From contig JAZJZD010000001.1 of assembly GCA_040390025.1 (NCBI GenBank), forward strand, positions 12,401-76,400: 64,000 nucleotides of DNA, in the 5' to 3' direction. Made by a program: the position numbers and the translations under genes. Source of the stretch: JAVHYG01 sp040390025 (GTDB lineage: Bacteria > Pseudomonadota > Gammaproteobacteria > Diplorickettsiales > Diplorickettsiaceae). Below, one piece after another: positions 1 to 8,885 of the stretch (positions are counted from its first letter, which is position 1; each line of letters starts with the position of its first letter). The notes beneath the pieces are model-generated. The model worked only from the letters and a program-made list of their open reading frames with translations. It was not told the origin of the DNA and searched no databases.

Positions 1-789
1 TTCTTTATTTAAGATTCCTTTGCCTAAAGAACAGAGTAATGCTGCGAATCGTACTTGCGGATCATTTGTCAAACTAGTTGCTTGCTTTAATACCGTTAAA
101 TTATAGGGTTCATATTTATTTTTGTTATCAGATAGATTAGATTCAACGTAAAGTTCTTGTAGAGTAGGAAATAAAATGGCTAATGCGCCACATAAGTATA
201 AGGTTTTAATAAACGCTTGTGGCTCAGGTTCTGTTAATGCTAGGGAAAATTCCTGCCATACACGTTCTGGGACTAAAGAAGCGACTTCTCCCGATTGGAC
301 CATTGTTTTCATTAACTCCATGGTTTCTGAGGCTATATGAAACTTTAAGGGTGCAAATCGAGCCATAAAGCGTGCTACACGCAAAATTCGCACCGGATCT
401 TCAATAAATGCGGGTGAAACATGGCGTAAAACTCGATGGATAATATCGTCTTGTCCATGGTAGGGATCGATGATTTCACCTTCACTGGTTTGAGCAATGG
501 CATTAATTGTTAAATCTCGGCGCTGCAAATCTGCTTCTAGCGTGACATCAGGAGCTGCATAACAAGAGAAACCAGTGTAGCCGGGTCCAATTTTACGTTC
601 TGTACGTGCTAACGCATATTCTTCATGGGTATCGGGATGCAAAAAAACTGGAAAATCTTTTCCTACTAATCGGAATCCTTGTTTTATCATTTGTGCAGGC
701 GTTGCACCGACTACCACGTAATCCCGTTCTTTAACCGGATATCCTAATAATTGATCGCGTACAGCACCGCCAACTAAATAAGTGTTCAA
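1..789 (-). CDS. cca: CCA-adding tRNA nucleotidyltransferase, N-terminal part (runs off the window edge)
   Basis: The enzyme adds or repairs the 3'-CCA of tRNAs in the cytoplasm. Only the first 263 codons are in the window. Residues 1-13 read MNTYLVGGAVRDQ, the nucleotidyltransferase head motif of class II CCA enzymes, followed by RRDLTINAIA and a DPVRILRVARF motif. The TTG start is chosen because the CCA family begins directly at this motif and an AAGGG Shine-Dalgarno lies just upstream; the frame stays open further 5' into a repeat. Around residue 253 the HD-domain signature usually read as LCHDLGKG is LCSLGKG, so the metal-binding His-Asp dyad is Cys-Ser. In E. coli this dyad gives the phosphatase/phosphodiesterase activity and not CCA addition. 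Family assignment is secure; the C-terminus is not visible. Confidence 0.93.
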   Translation of the reverse strand, partial: MNTYLVGGAVRDQLLGYPVKERDYVVVGATPAQMIKQGFRLVGKDFPVFLHPDTHEEYALARTERKIGPGYTGFSCYAAPDVTLEADLQRRDLTINAIAQTSEGEIIDPYHGQDDIIHRVLRHVSPAFIEDPVRILRVARFMARFAPLKFHIASETMELMKTMVQSGEVASLVPERVWQEFSLALTEPEPQAFIKTLYLCGALAILFPTLQELYVESNLSDNKNKYEPYNLTVLKQATSLTNDPQVRFAALLCSLGKGILNKE

Positions 790-826
790 AAACTTACCCT
801 TATAAATAAACGTATATTCAGGAAGC

Positions 827-854
827 AAAGTAACAAAATAAACTAAGGTGTCAA
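827..854 (-). promoter_or_regulatory. Putative sigma-70 promoter for cca
   Basis: Read on the minus strand: a perfect TTGACA (-35) at 854-849, a 16-nt spacer, then TACTTT at 832-827. It sits between the palindromic repeat at 862-914 and the TTG start of cca. Confidence 0.4.
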
Positions 855-861
855 GCGCGTA

Positions 862-914
862 TATACCCATTGCACCTGAAGTAGCTATTCGTAACTTCAA
901 GTGCAATGAGTATA
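862..914. repeat. Palindromic repeat overlapping the 3' end of the neighbouring ORF
   Basis: The left arm 862-882 and right arm 894-914 are inverted copies (21 nt, two mismatches) around an 11-nt loop. The outer end reads AATGGGTATA in one orientation, the same terminal decamer as the repeat ending at 9166. The right arm supplies the last codons and the TGA stop of the 733-aa ORF, so the repeat is partly coding. It could also work as a terminator for that ORF. Confidence 0.75.
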
Positions 915-3098
915 GATTTGGCATCGTTCATTTTCTATCAAAGTTGAAACGTGCGTAGTAGATTGACTTCTGAAAAATTTAGTTACAGACGTCGGCGCGT
1001 TGAAGTTATCTTTCCTAAAATCTAATTGCGCACTATTTTTTTTTTCACATGCGGTTACAGCTTGTTTTACATAAACTGAATTTGTTTCTGTTACGTCTAA
1101 AAAGGCATTTAAATAATGTAATTTCTTTCTTTTGTGTTCTAAATTTTGTAGTTTACTGTCTAAATTCTCAGCAAAAAAAAGACGATTTTTTTGTCTGGCA
1201 TTTAAGTGATAAGTAATAAGGTTGGCGATAGCATTTATTAATGCTAGGGGAAGCGTGAGGATGATAACTGGTAATGCCGCAGATTTAAGTAGTATTCTAA
1301 CACCTAAGCTACTTTCTACCGCTATTTTCTGTCCTAACCCATAGCCATAAAAACCGCCTGCAAAAAAAGAAATGGACCGGCTTAATATTTTTTTTATTTT
1401 AGTAAAAAAAGGAATTTTTTCCCGTTGCGATTTATCTTGATCATTAAATTTATAAATATCATTTTTAATAATATCCTTAAATAACAAGTATAACGGTTTA
1501 TTTACTGAGGCTCCATTTTTTTTAAAAAGAAAAGTAACATTTTCTTCTAATAGGCGGATTTCTTCCTTTAAACATTCAAATTTTTCCCATTTTTTCAGTT
1601 GAATTTTTTGTTTTTCACCTTTTTTATTAATGAAATTGTATTTACAAGGGGAATTTAATAAATGAAAAACTTTATTTTCATAGTGTTCTTCCCTCGAGCA
1701 GTATTTTTTGAGATGACGTGTTAGGAAAAAAGTGGCTGGAACCAAAATTAAAATTCCAACACCTAGTGGCGAGGAGATAATGCTTGCTAAAGCTACTGCT
1801 TCTACCGCGCTGAAAAAAAAAGAAAGTGCCCACGATACTATATATCCGTAAAGCACTATGTTAGTAAAATTAATTACGAGTGAAGATATAAACTGACTTT
1901 TTGGATAAACCCTAATTAAATGTTGGTAAATAGAAGATTGTTGTAACTGAATTTTATTTAAAATTTGGAGTGCGGAAGTTTTCTGCGATAAAAAGAGTTT
2001 TTCATATAGACGGGTAATGTCAACTTTTGAATTAGCTATCTGTTTTTTAATTACAGAAAATTCATTTTTACACAATTCATTGTTAAATACATCTTGTTTA
2101 ATATGTTGGATTAAAGTCTCTTCTTCTTTTGAGCTTAGTAAATTAGGGAAATTAAGAGAGCTTGCCGTCTTTAACGAGAAAAAAAACTGTAGGGCAAAAT
2201 AGCCAAGTGCTGATCCTGCGATCAATAAAATAATTAAAGGAAAACTGTTAAGCGATAGCGAAAAAAAAATTAATAAAAAATTTATCCATTTCAGTAGGTT
2301 TGCATGGGAACTAAGCGTATTCCAAATAAGCCTAAAAAACTGAAATATAATATTTTTTTTTGTAGATTGACCTGTTTTTTCCCAGAAAGTAGGAGATGCT
2401 AAACTAATTTTTATAGATTCGGATTCTCTTGAATAGAGCACGATTAATAGTTTAGTTTCAGTAACAGATTTTTTTAGTTTATTGAATTTTTTTAGTTTTT
2501 GTTTAAGGGATTGTGAATCTGCATAATGTACTAGCTTTTTAAATTTATTTAGCGTTGCTTTATGGCTTAAATGATAAAGAGCTATCGGTTTTTTAGTTTT
2601 TTTATCTGATTCGATTGCAAAATGTGCTAACGTTGCTAGCTCAGAAAGATAGTTTTTTCTTTTTTGTATATTTGTTTTAGAAAGAGAGCCGACAGCTAAT
2701 TCGGCGCCTATGATAACATCGATAGAGTTAGATAATTCTTGTTCCGCACTACAACAGCATTTTTTGTAAATTTTTATAAAATCTGTATTTTTGTCATCGA
2801 TACACCAAGGATTTTTTTTATCTTTAGAGTAGAATAATAAAGATTCATTGAACCTTTCTATTAAATAGCGTTTTTTCTCGTCAGTATTATTCGAATCGTT
2901 AAAATGAAAACGAGAAATTTGGTATTCCCAACTATTACGTTTATTTTTTTGGTACTCTTCAGAAAAATTCTTAAAAAAATCTATAATCCAAGGAAGTACA
3001 GCTGTACGTTCTAATGGATCATTAGACGCCTCATTTGATAAGTAAGGTATTTTTTTAATACTATTCCAAACAGCTACAAAACTTTTAGGATAAATCAC
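897..3098 (-). CDS. Orphan 733-aa membrane protein, function unknown
   Basis: I do not recognise a family. The start is GTG (GTG ATT TAT CCT) with no strong Shine-Dalgarno. The first 240 residues are soluble, Lys/Asn-rich and include a CCC run near 114-116. Three hydrophobic blocks follow, at about 268-310, 400-465 and 585-655, each long enough for one to three helices and separated by charged helical segments. The last 80 residues are polar. Sequence and composition look lineage-specific. A large hydrophobic-hairpin protein in an intracellular bacterium could be a secreted effector acting on host membranes, but nothing here proves export. The final residues YTHCT are encoded inside the palindromic repeat at 862-914, so the natural C-terminus may have been changed by repeat insertion. 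Confidence 0.7.
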   Translation of the reverse strand: MIYPKSFVAVWNSIKKIPYLSNEASNDPLERTAVLPWIIDFFKNFSEEYQKNKRNSWEYQISRFHFNDSNNTDEKKRYLIERFNESLLFYSKDKKNPWCIDDKNTDFIKIYKKCCCSAEQELSNSIDVIIGAELAVGSLSKTNIQKRKNYLSELATLAHFAIESDKKTKKPIALYHLSHKATLNKFKKLVHYADSQSLKQKLKKFNKLKKSVTETKLLIVLYSRESESIKISLASPTFWEKTGQSTKKNIIFQFFRLIWNTLSSHANLLKWINFLLIFFSLSLNSFPLIILLIAGSALGYFALQFFFSLKTASSLNFPNLLSSKEEETLIQHIKQDVFNNELCKNEFSVIKKQIANSKVDITRLYEKLFLSQKTSALQILNKIQLQQSSIYQHLIRVYPKSQFISSLVINFTNIVLYGYIVSWALSFFFSAVEAVALASIISSPLGVGILILVPATFFLTRHLKKYCSREEHYENKVFHLLNSPCKYNFINKKGEKQKIQLKKWEKFECLKEEIRLLEENVTFLFKKNGASVNKPLYLLFKDIIKNDIYKFNDQDKSQREKIPFFTKIKKILSRSISFFAGGFYGYGLGQKIAVESSLGVRILLKSAALPVIILTLPLALINAIANLITYHLNARQKNRLFFAENLDSKLQNLEHKRKKLHYLNAFLDVTETNSVYVKQAVTACEKKNSAQLDFRKDNFNAPTSVTKFFRSQSTTHVSTLIENERCQIYTHCT

Positions 3099-3270
3099 TT
3101 ATCAAGCTTTTTTATTGTTATTATCATTTAAAATAGAACATTACTATTCTATCTTAAGTTAATACAATAAACTAAAATAGGTAATATAACCTAAACTACT
3201 AAGCTTTTTTAGATAATCTAAATCTACCTTGGATGAATAGTTAGATGGAAAGTCTCATCTTTGTAATTTT

Positions 3271-5040
3271 TTATATACTATTTGAGAAAGGATGATCCGC
3301 ATTTGGGCGTGGTGAGGAAGGTAATGGTAAATTAAACATTCCTGCGCTAGAGATTAAACCTAATAATGAGTTATTAGCTTTCGGGTCTAAAGAGATAACC
3401 TTATCAGTGTGCTTCAGAGCATTAGTTCTTAGTTTTGTTAATTCTAAGTCCAACATTACTGGATTTTTAGAAAAGACTATTGCGTTTAATTTTAAACGTT
3501 CTGTCTCGGCTTCTGCGGCAGTAATTTTTATTTTCTTTTCAATTTGCGCGACTTCTTCTTGGTTTTTTGCTGCGATTAATTTAGTGCCGGCTTCTTGGTT
3601 AGCTTTAATTTCTGCTACTACTGAGTCAGTGCGTGCTTTTTGTTCAAAGATATGGCGCTCCATTTCAACAATGGCTAATTTAGCATTTGCTTCTGCAACA
3701 CGGTAAGATTGTTCAGAAATCTTTTTTTCTACTTCTTTATCTAGAATTTTGATTTCTTCTATATTTAATCTTACAAGCTCTATACCATATTCTTTAAGAT
3801 GGGTTGTTAATTCGGCTTTTACAAAATCTTGCCAGACACTAATAAATACTTGATTATAATCTGGAGGAGGGGAGGATGTGCTTAAATCGCTTGTTCTAGA
3901 AGAATTAGTTTGTAAGTCATCTGAACTTTGTATTCCTTGCAAAGAAGTTTTTTGACCGGCAACCGCCATGTCAACATGCGTTACATATTCAATATGTTTG
4001 TCTATTTCTGTGGGTTCTAGGTTTTGCAAAGCCAATACGGGATTGAAAATACGATATGCGACAAATAATCGAACACCTACTTTTACGGAATCTTTTGTAT
4101 AATATTCAAATTGTGCAAATCTGGATGTACTTGGATAATGTCTATTGATTAAATTCGTGGATAAAAAGGTAGAAAACTTAATATTGGCATCATCAACAAT
4201 GAGTTCTCTTGAGGTTTCTTTTTTTTCATTATTTTCAGGAAAAATTTGCTGCTTACCATTTTGATAATACACGGCAACGGTATTAGCGGTTGGCATTAAC
4301 CGTAGCAAGGAACCACACTGAATGACAGAATCGGCACTGTTATGAAATAATTGCCTGGAGTCCCCTACTACTTTTTTAATTAATGTAAAATTATTTGACC
4401 GTATAAAATATATTCCCGTTTTTAATAAGTGGGAGTTATTGTCAACTAAAACGGCTGCTATTTTTACACTTGGAACTTGTATGCGATAGAGATTCTCATG
4501 TTGAATAAAGTTCAAAGATTTTGTTACCTTCCCTGCGTAAGAAAAATTATTGGTTTTTATTACATGGGTTCCTTCATCGAGAAAAACAGGTTTTCCATCG
4601 ATAACGGCCTTCGCATATTCTCCTTGACTCACGCTAATGAGGTGCTTATCACCATAGCCGATATAGCCGCGCTCATTAATATCCGAGATTTTATAAATAC
4701 CTATTGTAGAAGAATTATCGCGAAATATCCGAAACCAAGTCCATGGTTTCCATAGCGACCAAACTTTTTTTCTACGCTGATATTTTCCTGAATAGCCGGC
4801 TAATTCAGGCTTACCGTTTCTTTGTACTAAACGTACTTGATCCAATGCTAAAATACGGTATTTGAAGAGTGAAATACCAAAAAAATTAATAGTTTTTAAA
4901 ATAGAAGAGCGCTGTCTTTCAGAATTAGCTTCTTGGTTAAATTTTTGAATAATTTCTGGGAGATTTTCAGAACTGATAAAACCAATTGATGATTTTCGTA
5001 CAGTTTGATCCGTTTCATTAAAATTAACGTCGTTTTCCAT
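3271..5040 (-). CDS. SPFH/band-7 protein with N-terminal beta-repeats and a C-terminal coiled coil
   Basis: The 589-aa protein has four parts. Residues 60-270 contain four related stretches (about 65-88, 139-171, 191-223 and 252-270) sharing a V..V..NGKP..L..GT...... pattern. Residues about 310-440 match an SPFH/band-7 core (VGVRLFVAYRIFNP, later LKEYGIELVRLNIEEIKI). Residues about 430-520 form a charged, Ala/Glu/Lys-rich helix typical of flotillins and vault caps. A short tail ends LPLPSSPRP. I see no signal peptide or N-terminal membrane anchor, unlike ordinary flotillin or HflK/C proteins. A Ser/Thr-rich insert lies at 365-395 within the SPFH region. The repeat-shoulder-coil order resembles the eukaryotic major vault protein. 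The domain call is fairly firm; the function is unknown. It stands alone with an AT-rich upstream region. Confidence 0.75.
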   Translation of the reverse strand: MENDVNFNETDQTVRKSSIGFISSENLPEIIQKFNQEANSERQRSSILKTINFFGISLFKYRILALDQVRLVQRNGKPELAGYSGKYQRRKKVWSLWKPWTWFRIFRDNSSTIGIYKISDINERGYIGYGDKHLISVSQGEYAKAVIDGKPVFLDEGTHVIKTNNFSYAGKVTKSLNFIQHENLYRIQVPSVKIAAVLVDNNSHLLKTGIYFIRSNNFTLIKKVVGDSRQLFHNSADSVIQCGSLLRLMPTANTVAVYYQNGKQQIFPENNEKKETSRELIVDDANIKFSTFLSTNLINRHYPSTSRFAQFEYYTKDSVKVGVRLFVAYRIFNPVLALQNLEPTEIDKHIEYVTHVDMAVAGQKTSLQGIQSSDDLQTNSSRTSDLSTSSPPPDYNQVFISVWQDFVKAELTTHLKEYGIELVRLNIEEIKILDKEVEKKISEQSYRVAEANAKLAIVEMERHIFEQKARTDSVVAEIKANQEAGTKLIAAKNQEEVAQIEKKIKITAAEAETERLKLNAIVFSKNPVMLDLELTKLRTNALKHTDKVISLDPKANNSLLGLISSAGMFNLPLPSSPRPNADHPFSNSI

Positions 5041-5358
5041 AACAACCTTCTCTTTTTAATTTAATCTTTAATCAGATTATTATTAAATTTTTATAAGATC
5101 AAGTTTTTTTATTAATATATAAAATATATTATTCGTAGTTGAGAAGCGTATTCTCAATACAGGCGGGGTGTATATACCATTGCATTTCCAATTCCTTCAT
5201 CTCGATGGAGGTTTTCAAGAGGAGAACCAAGATTCTGCTCTTGAATAACGGTACACAAGCTTTGCTTGGGACCGTTATGTTATTGGAATACCGCTCGTCC
5301 TTAACTTAAAAAGCTCATATCTTCGAGTACGAGCGGTATAGTTTTTTTACATTTTTTT
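5041..5358. other. 318-bp intergenic region dominated by a mosaic repeat
   Basis: About 130 bp of very AT-rich leader DNA lies next to the SPFH gene, on the side of its start. Positions 5173-5340 are the composite repeat described separately. No coding frame is convincing here. Confidence 0.7.
5173..5340 (-). repeat. Mosaic palindromic repeat, copy A
   Basis: A chain of hairpins: a TATACCATTGCA end; the segment TTCATCTCGATGGAG; TTCAAGAGGAGAA (5214-5226) paired with TTCTGCTCTTGAA (5233-5245); a TAACGGT...ACCGTTA stem-loop (5246-5277); and an ATACCGCTCGT...ACGAGCGGTAT stem-loop (about 5288-5340). The same modules occur at 8977-9166 in the opposite order and orientation, which is why minus is assigned here relative to that copy. 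Confidence 0.8.
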
Positions 5359-7275
5359 CTAATCGTAGTAATCAGCAGGGCAAAAAGTATGTGTACTGCT
5401 ATCTTCTTTCCATTGCGCTTGAACGCAACCAGCGCCTATGCTTTTATACGTTTTTTTTGAGAAATTTGCTGTTAAAATAAGCCTATTTCCAAATTGGGTT
5501 TCTTGGACTAAACGATTTTTGGTTAACCAGTTAAAGTGAGATAAAGGTTCCAGGCCAGCCATCTGATGTAAAGGTGAAAAAAATTGATAATAGGCCGAAA
5601 AATACTTTGCGTTTTTCTGTAATGTTTTTTTGTCTAATACCCAGATAGGTGGAATATTATAAAGATTTTGTAATAAAGCTTTTGTCTGCATTAGGACAGG
5701 AATTTTTAATTCATTGAGTTCCCAGCGATCAGTAGAAATGACAGAGTCATGTAAAGCGGCTTCATAAAGAGGAAGTCGATAACGTGGATCATAAGAGGCG
5801 TGAATAAATTCATTAGGGGCATTGTATGGTTTAAATAAGACTTTGGGTGCCGAGGTTGGCCACCAGATACCAAATTGTTTTTTATCTTTTAGACAAGGCC
5901 AAAATGCTTGAGAAAAACTCAAAAAACCGCCATTGTTATAGGCAATGACTTCGCTGGACCATGACAATCCTGTTTCAGAGCCTAATACTAACTTTTTAGC
6001 ACTACTTATGTAACGCATGCGTTCAATACGATCTTCTAAATCTTCGATACGTGTCATGGGATGTTGTTTAGAATAATCTTCATAAAGTGGTGATGCGGCA
6101 TCGCAGTCGAGAAAAAGACTATTATCTCCTTTGCTTACCATAGTAGCGATATTCTGCGCTATATTTTTTTCTTTTGATTCTCTTAAACGCAAGGCTTCCG
6201 CGCTTAAATAACAGCCACGATTTCCAAAGCCGGATAAAATACTTCCATTTGGGTAACGAATACAGGCCTCTGGCCATAAATGATTAGGCCATGTCGATGT
6301 TATACTATCGGAAGTTTTTGGATTTTGTGCGTTATCAAAACTATCATAAGGGGCGATTAGATACCCCATATTTTCAGCTGTTTGGACGTAGGTTTTATCG
6401 ATATTATCTTCTCCTTTGACTGGCGAAGCGTCGTAACCTATCCACAAGTGTTTGATCCCGAGCGTATCAAATTTATGCAACATCTCTATATTCTTTCCGT
6501 CACCCCATACCCAGACATGGAAAGCACCGAGTAATTTATTAACATTTGCATTTTCTAATATTTTTTGTTTGAGAGAAACAAACTTATTTTCTTCCATCAA
6601 TAACTGGCGATAATCTAATGCCGGACTAATAGGCGAGTTTCCCGTAGAGTGAATAAATATTTCATACTTCGGAAAATGATCGCGTTTTAAAAAGTTATGG
6701 CTACTTATCAGATAAAGCTGCTTATTTTCTTGTTTAACCTGTACCTCTGTATCTTCGTCATGTTCAGCTATCATTGTGTTGATAACATGTTCCTTATATT
6801 GAATTGCAAAGAAAGGCATACTTAGAGAGAGTATGGGATATTTCTTGAATTCTTCTAGCCAGAAAGGATCGCGGTTAGGCACATACAAACCTTCTCCGTC
6901 AGGAATAATCAAAGCGGTTGCTTGTCGGCTCAAACCTACAACTGGCCATTGAAAGTTTTGTTGTTTATCTGTGGTAAATAGCCAATGCAGACCTTGATCA
7001 TCGGTGCTTACTTTTACATAGATTTTAAGCATAGGATAATACCAGTGTGCATTGTGGGCATCATTTTTTAAATCTTTAACTTCGTCAAAATGATGAGTGT
7101 TTTGTGTTAACTCAATTTTTTCTGAATCATCTGCAGGGGTTAGGGAAATGGCTAATGTCGCTGGATCAATGGTAAATTTTCCTGTTTTACTTGCTAGTTC
7201 AATTATTTCTTTTCCCCAACAGTAGGGTGAAAATAATAAAAAGAAAAATATATATATCAGTCGGGTTTTTAGCAT
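5359..7275 (-). CDS. Secreted glycoside-hydrolase-like protein (GH101/GH129-like TIM barrel suspected)
   Basis: This 638-aa protein starts with a clear Sec signal peptide (Lys/Arg, then a Phe/Leu-rich core, cleavage after about CWG). A beta-rich N-terminal half is followed from about residue 245 by FHVWVWGDG, a barrel-like stretch with LGIKHLWIGYD, YLIAPYDSFD, NSLFLDCDA and LVLGSETGLSW. In GH101/GH129-type enzymes an Asp nucleophile and Glu acid/base occupy comparable barrel strands, so the Asp of FLDCDA and the Glu of GSETG are candidate catalytic residues; this is inference. The gene follows the FAD monooxygenase by 14 nt on the same strand, so the two are probably co-transcribed. Substrate unknown; it may act on host glycoprotein or polysaccharide. 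The exact family is unsettled. Confidence 0.6.
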   Translation of the reverse strand: MLKTRLIYIFFFLLFSPYCWGKEIIELASKTGKFTIDPATLAISLTPADDSEKIELTQNTHHFDEVKDLKNDAHNAHWYYPMLKIYVKVSTDDQGLHWLFTTDKQQNFQWPVVGLSRQATALIIPDGEGLYVPNRDPFWLEEFKKYPILSLSMPFFAIQYKEHVINTMIAEHDEDTEVQVKQENKQLYLISSHNFLKRDHFPKYEIFIHSTGNSPISPALDYRQLLMEENKFVSLKQKILENANVNKLLGAFHVWVWGDGKNIEMLHKFDTLGIKHLWIGYDASPVKGEDNIDKTYVQTAENMGYLIAPYDSFDNAQNPKTSDSITSTWPNHLWPEACIRYPNGSILSGFGNRGCYLSAEALRLRESKEKNIAQNIATMVSKGDNSLFLDCDAASPLYEDYSKQHPMTRIEDLEDRIERMRYISSAKKLVLGSETGLSWSSEVIAYNNGGFLSFSQAFWPCLKDKKQFGIWWPTSAPKVLFKPYNAPNEFIHASYDPRYRLPLYEAALHDSVISTDRWELNELKIPVLMQTKALLQNLYNIPPIWVLDKKTLQKNAKYFSAYYQFFSPLHQMAGLEPLSHFNWLTKNRLVQETQFGNRLILTANFSKKTYKSIGAGCVQAQWKEDSSTHTFCPADYYD

Positions 7276-7289
7276 GTTAGTGTTCCAGG

Positions 7290-8885
7290 TTATTGATTTT
7301 TTTGAAAAAGGGTCTTTAAGTAGTTCTCTACTAAAGTCAAATCACTGCCAAATGAACGAAACCCTATGTAACCGTCGGGTCTAATGACATAACTTGCAGA
7401 TGAAGTAACCCCATAACGCTGAAAAAGGTTTTGATTGGCTAAAGATACAGTAAAATGATGAACTTGTAGCCAGTCGATATAAATGTTTTCTAAAGCCTTT
7501 AATTTTTCTAAATAGTTTACATCTAACTTTTTATGTCCAAATAATAACAAATGCATTGGTTTTTTCTGTAGTAAAGTAAATAGTGTAGATGAATTAAAAG
7601 ATGCGTCGGGTGCGCGATAACCTGCACATGGCCCCTTTTTAAAAGTATTGTCAGCGTCTTCTATAAACTCATAAATAAATGGATTTGTATGATAATGAAT
7701 ATTTAATTGCGACATAAACCAAAATAAACGTTTTTCAGTACTTTTTTTGGAAAAAAGGAATTTAATAAACAAAGGCAATAGTAGATTACGTAATAAAGAA
7801 ACGAGAAAATTTTTAGTTGTCATAAACGAAAAAAATCGATCGGTCGTGTTCAACAAAATCTTGCCTATTCGGTGGCGTTCTGTTTCATAGGTATTTAAAA
7901 TTTTGTTCGACCCTCTTTTTTTCAAGACGAGACCTAATTTCCAGGCTAGATTAGTTGCATCTTGGATTCCTGTATTCATTCCTTGACCACCTACGGGACT
8001 ATGAATATGTGCCGCATCTCCGGCAAGAAAAGCACGTCCGTGATAATAGGTTTGTACACCGCGGTGATGTAAGTGAAATTGTGACATCCAAATTGGATTA
8101 ATTAATTTAATAGATGCTTTCGCAATTTGCTGAGCAGCCAATTCTATTTCTGGGATAGTTGGTGGAGGTAATTTCTCTTCGGCATAAGTACCTAAGCGCC
8201 GTGCTAACATAATTCGACTGAAGTTTTTTGTTAAAGGAATATGGACAAATATTCCTTGTTTAGCTAGAAAGAATAAAAACTTATCATAGGGAAAAGACCA
8301 ATTGATAGTGGCATCAGCCAAGATAAAGCTTTGTTTATAAGCTGCGCCTTCAAATGAAAAATTAAGCGTATGGCGAACGGTACTATGTGCGCCATCACAG
8401 CCTATGATATAAGCGCAAGTAACTAGTTTTATTTCACCCGTTTGCAGATCTTTTATGTTTGCTTGAACGCCTTGTTTATTCTGTGAAAAAAATAGTAGCT
8501 CTTTCTCCCTTTCGATAAAAATGGCTTGCCTTTCTAAAAATTTAATAAAGATATGTTCTGTTTCATTTTGAGGAAGAAAGTAAATGGAAGGAAAAGGGCT
8601 ATTTTGCTGTTTGAATTTCTTAAAACATATTTCTGTTTGTTTTCTTCCATTAATAAAAAAAACAAAATCCATTCCAGTATGTGCTACTTTGAGAAACTCC
8701 GAAGCAAGGCCCAAATTTTGAAAGATCTCCATGGATTTAGCTTGAATAGCAAATGCACGTGATTCATGCGTACGATCTTTTTGCTTATCGATAATGCGAA
8801 AGCGAACACCTAGCCGCAAAAGTTGGCTTGCCATCGTCAACCCCGTAGGACCCGCACCAATAATAAGCACTTCTGTATCAATCAT
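7290..8885 (-). CDS. FAD-dependent monooxygenase (phenol hydroxylase / PHBH-like)
   Basis: A 531-aa flavoprotein hydroxylase. Residues 7-15 (LIIGAGPTG) are the dinucleotide-binding GxGxxG, the DG motif reads CDGAHSTVR near 165, and the second FAD motif GDAAHIHSPVGGQGMNTG is near 290, followed by a thioredoxin-like C-terminal domain (about 430-525) of the pentachlorophenol-monooxygenase/MhpA subgroup. Such enzymes hydroxylate aromatic rings or polyketides using NAD(P)H and O2. It is the first gene of a likely two-gene unit with the secreted hydrolase downstream. Substrate cannot be read from the sequence. A UbiH-like ubiquinone role is less likely because of the C-terminal thioredoxin-like extension. 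Confidence 0.85.
   Translation of the reverse strand: MIDTEVLIIGAGPTGLTMASQLLRLGVRFRIIDKQKDRTHESRAFAIQAKSMEIFQNLGLASEFLKVAHTGMDFVFFINGRKQTEICFKKFKQQNSPFPSIYFLPQNETEHIFIKFLERQAIFIEREKELLFFSQNKQGVQANIKDLQTGEIKLVTCAYIIGCDGAHSTVRHTLNFSFEGAAYKQSFILADATINWSFPYDKFLFFLAKQGIFVHIPLTKNFSRIMLARRLGTYAEEKLPPPTIPEIELAAQQIAKASIKLINPIWMSQFHLHHRGVQTYYHGRAFLAGDAAHIHSPVGGQGMNTGIQDATNLAWKLGLVLKKRGSNKILNTYETERHRIGKILLNTTDRFFSFMTTKNFLVSLLRNLLLPLFIKFLFSKKSTEKRLFWFMSQLNIHYHTNPFIYEFIEDADNTFKKGPCAGYRAPDASFNSSTLFTLLQKKPMHLLLFGHKKLDVNYLEKLKALENIYIDWLQVHHFTVSLANQNLFQRYGVTSSASYVIRPDGYIGFRSFGSDLTLVENYLKTLFQKNQ

Noticed and set aside
4477..4755. 92-aa plus-strand frame opposite the SPFH gene
   Set aside because: Antisense of a well-supported coding region with domain match; no independent support.
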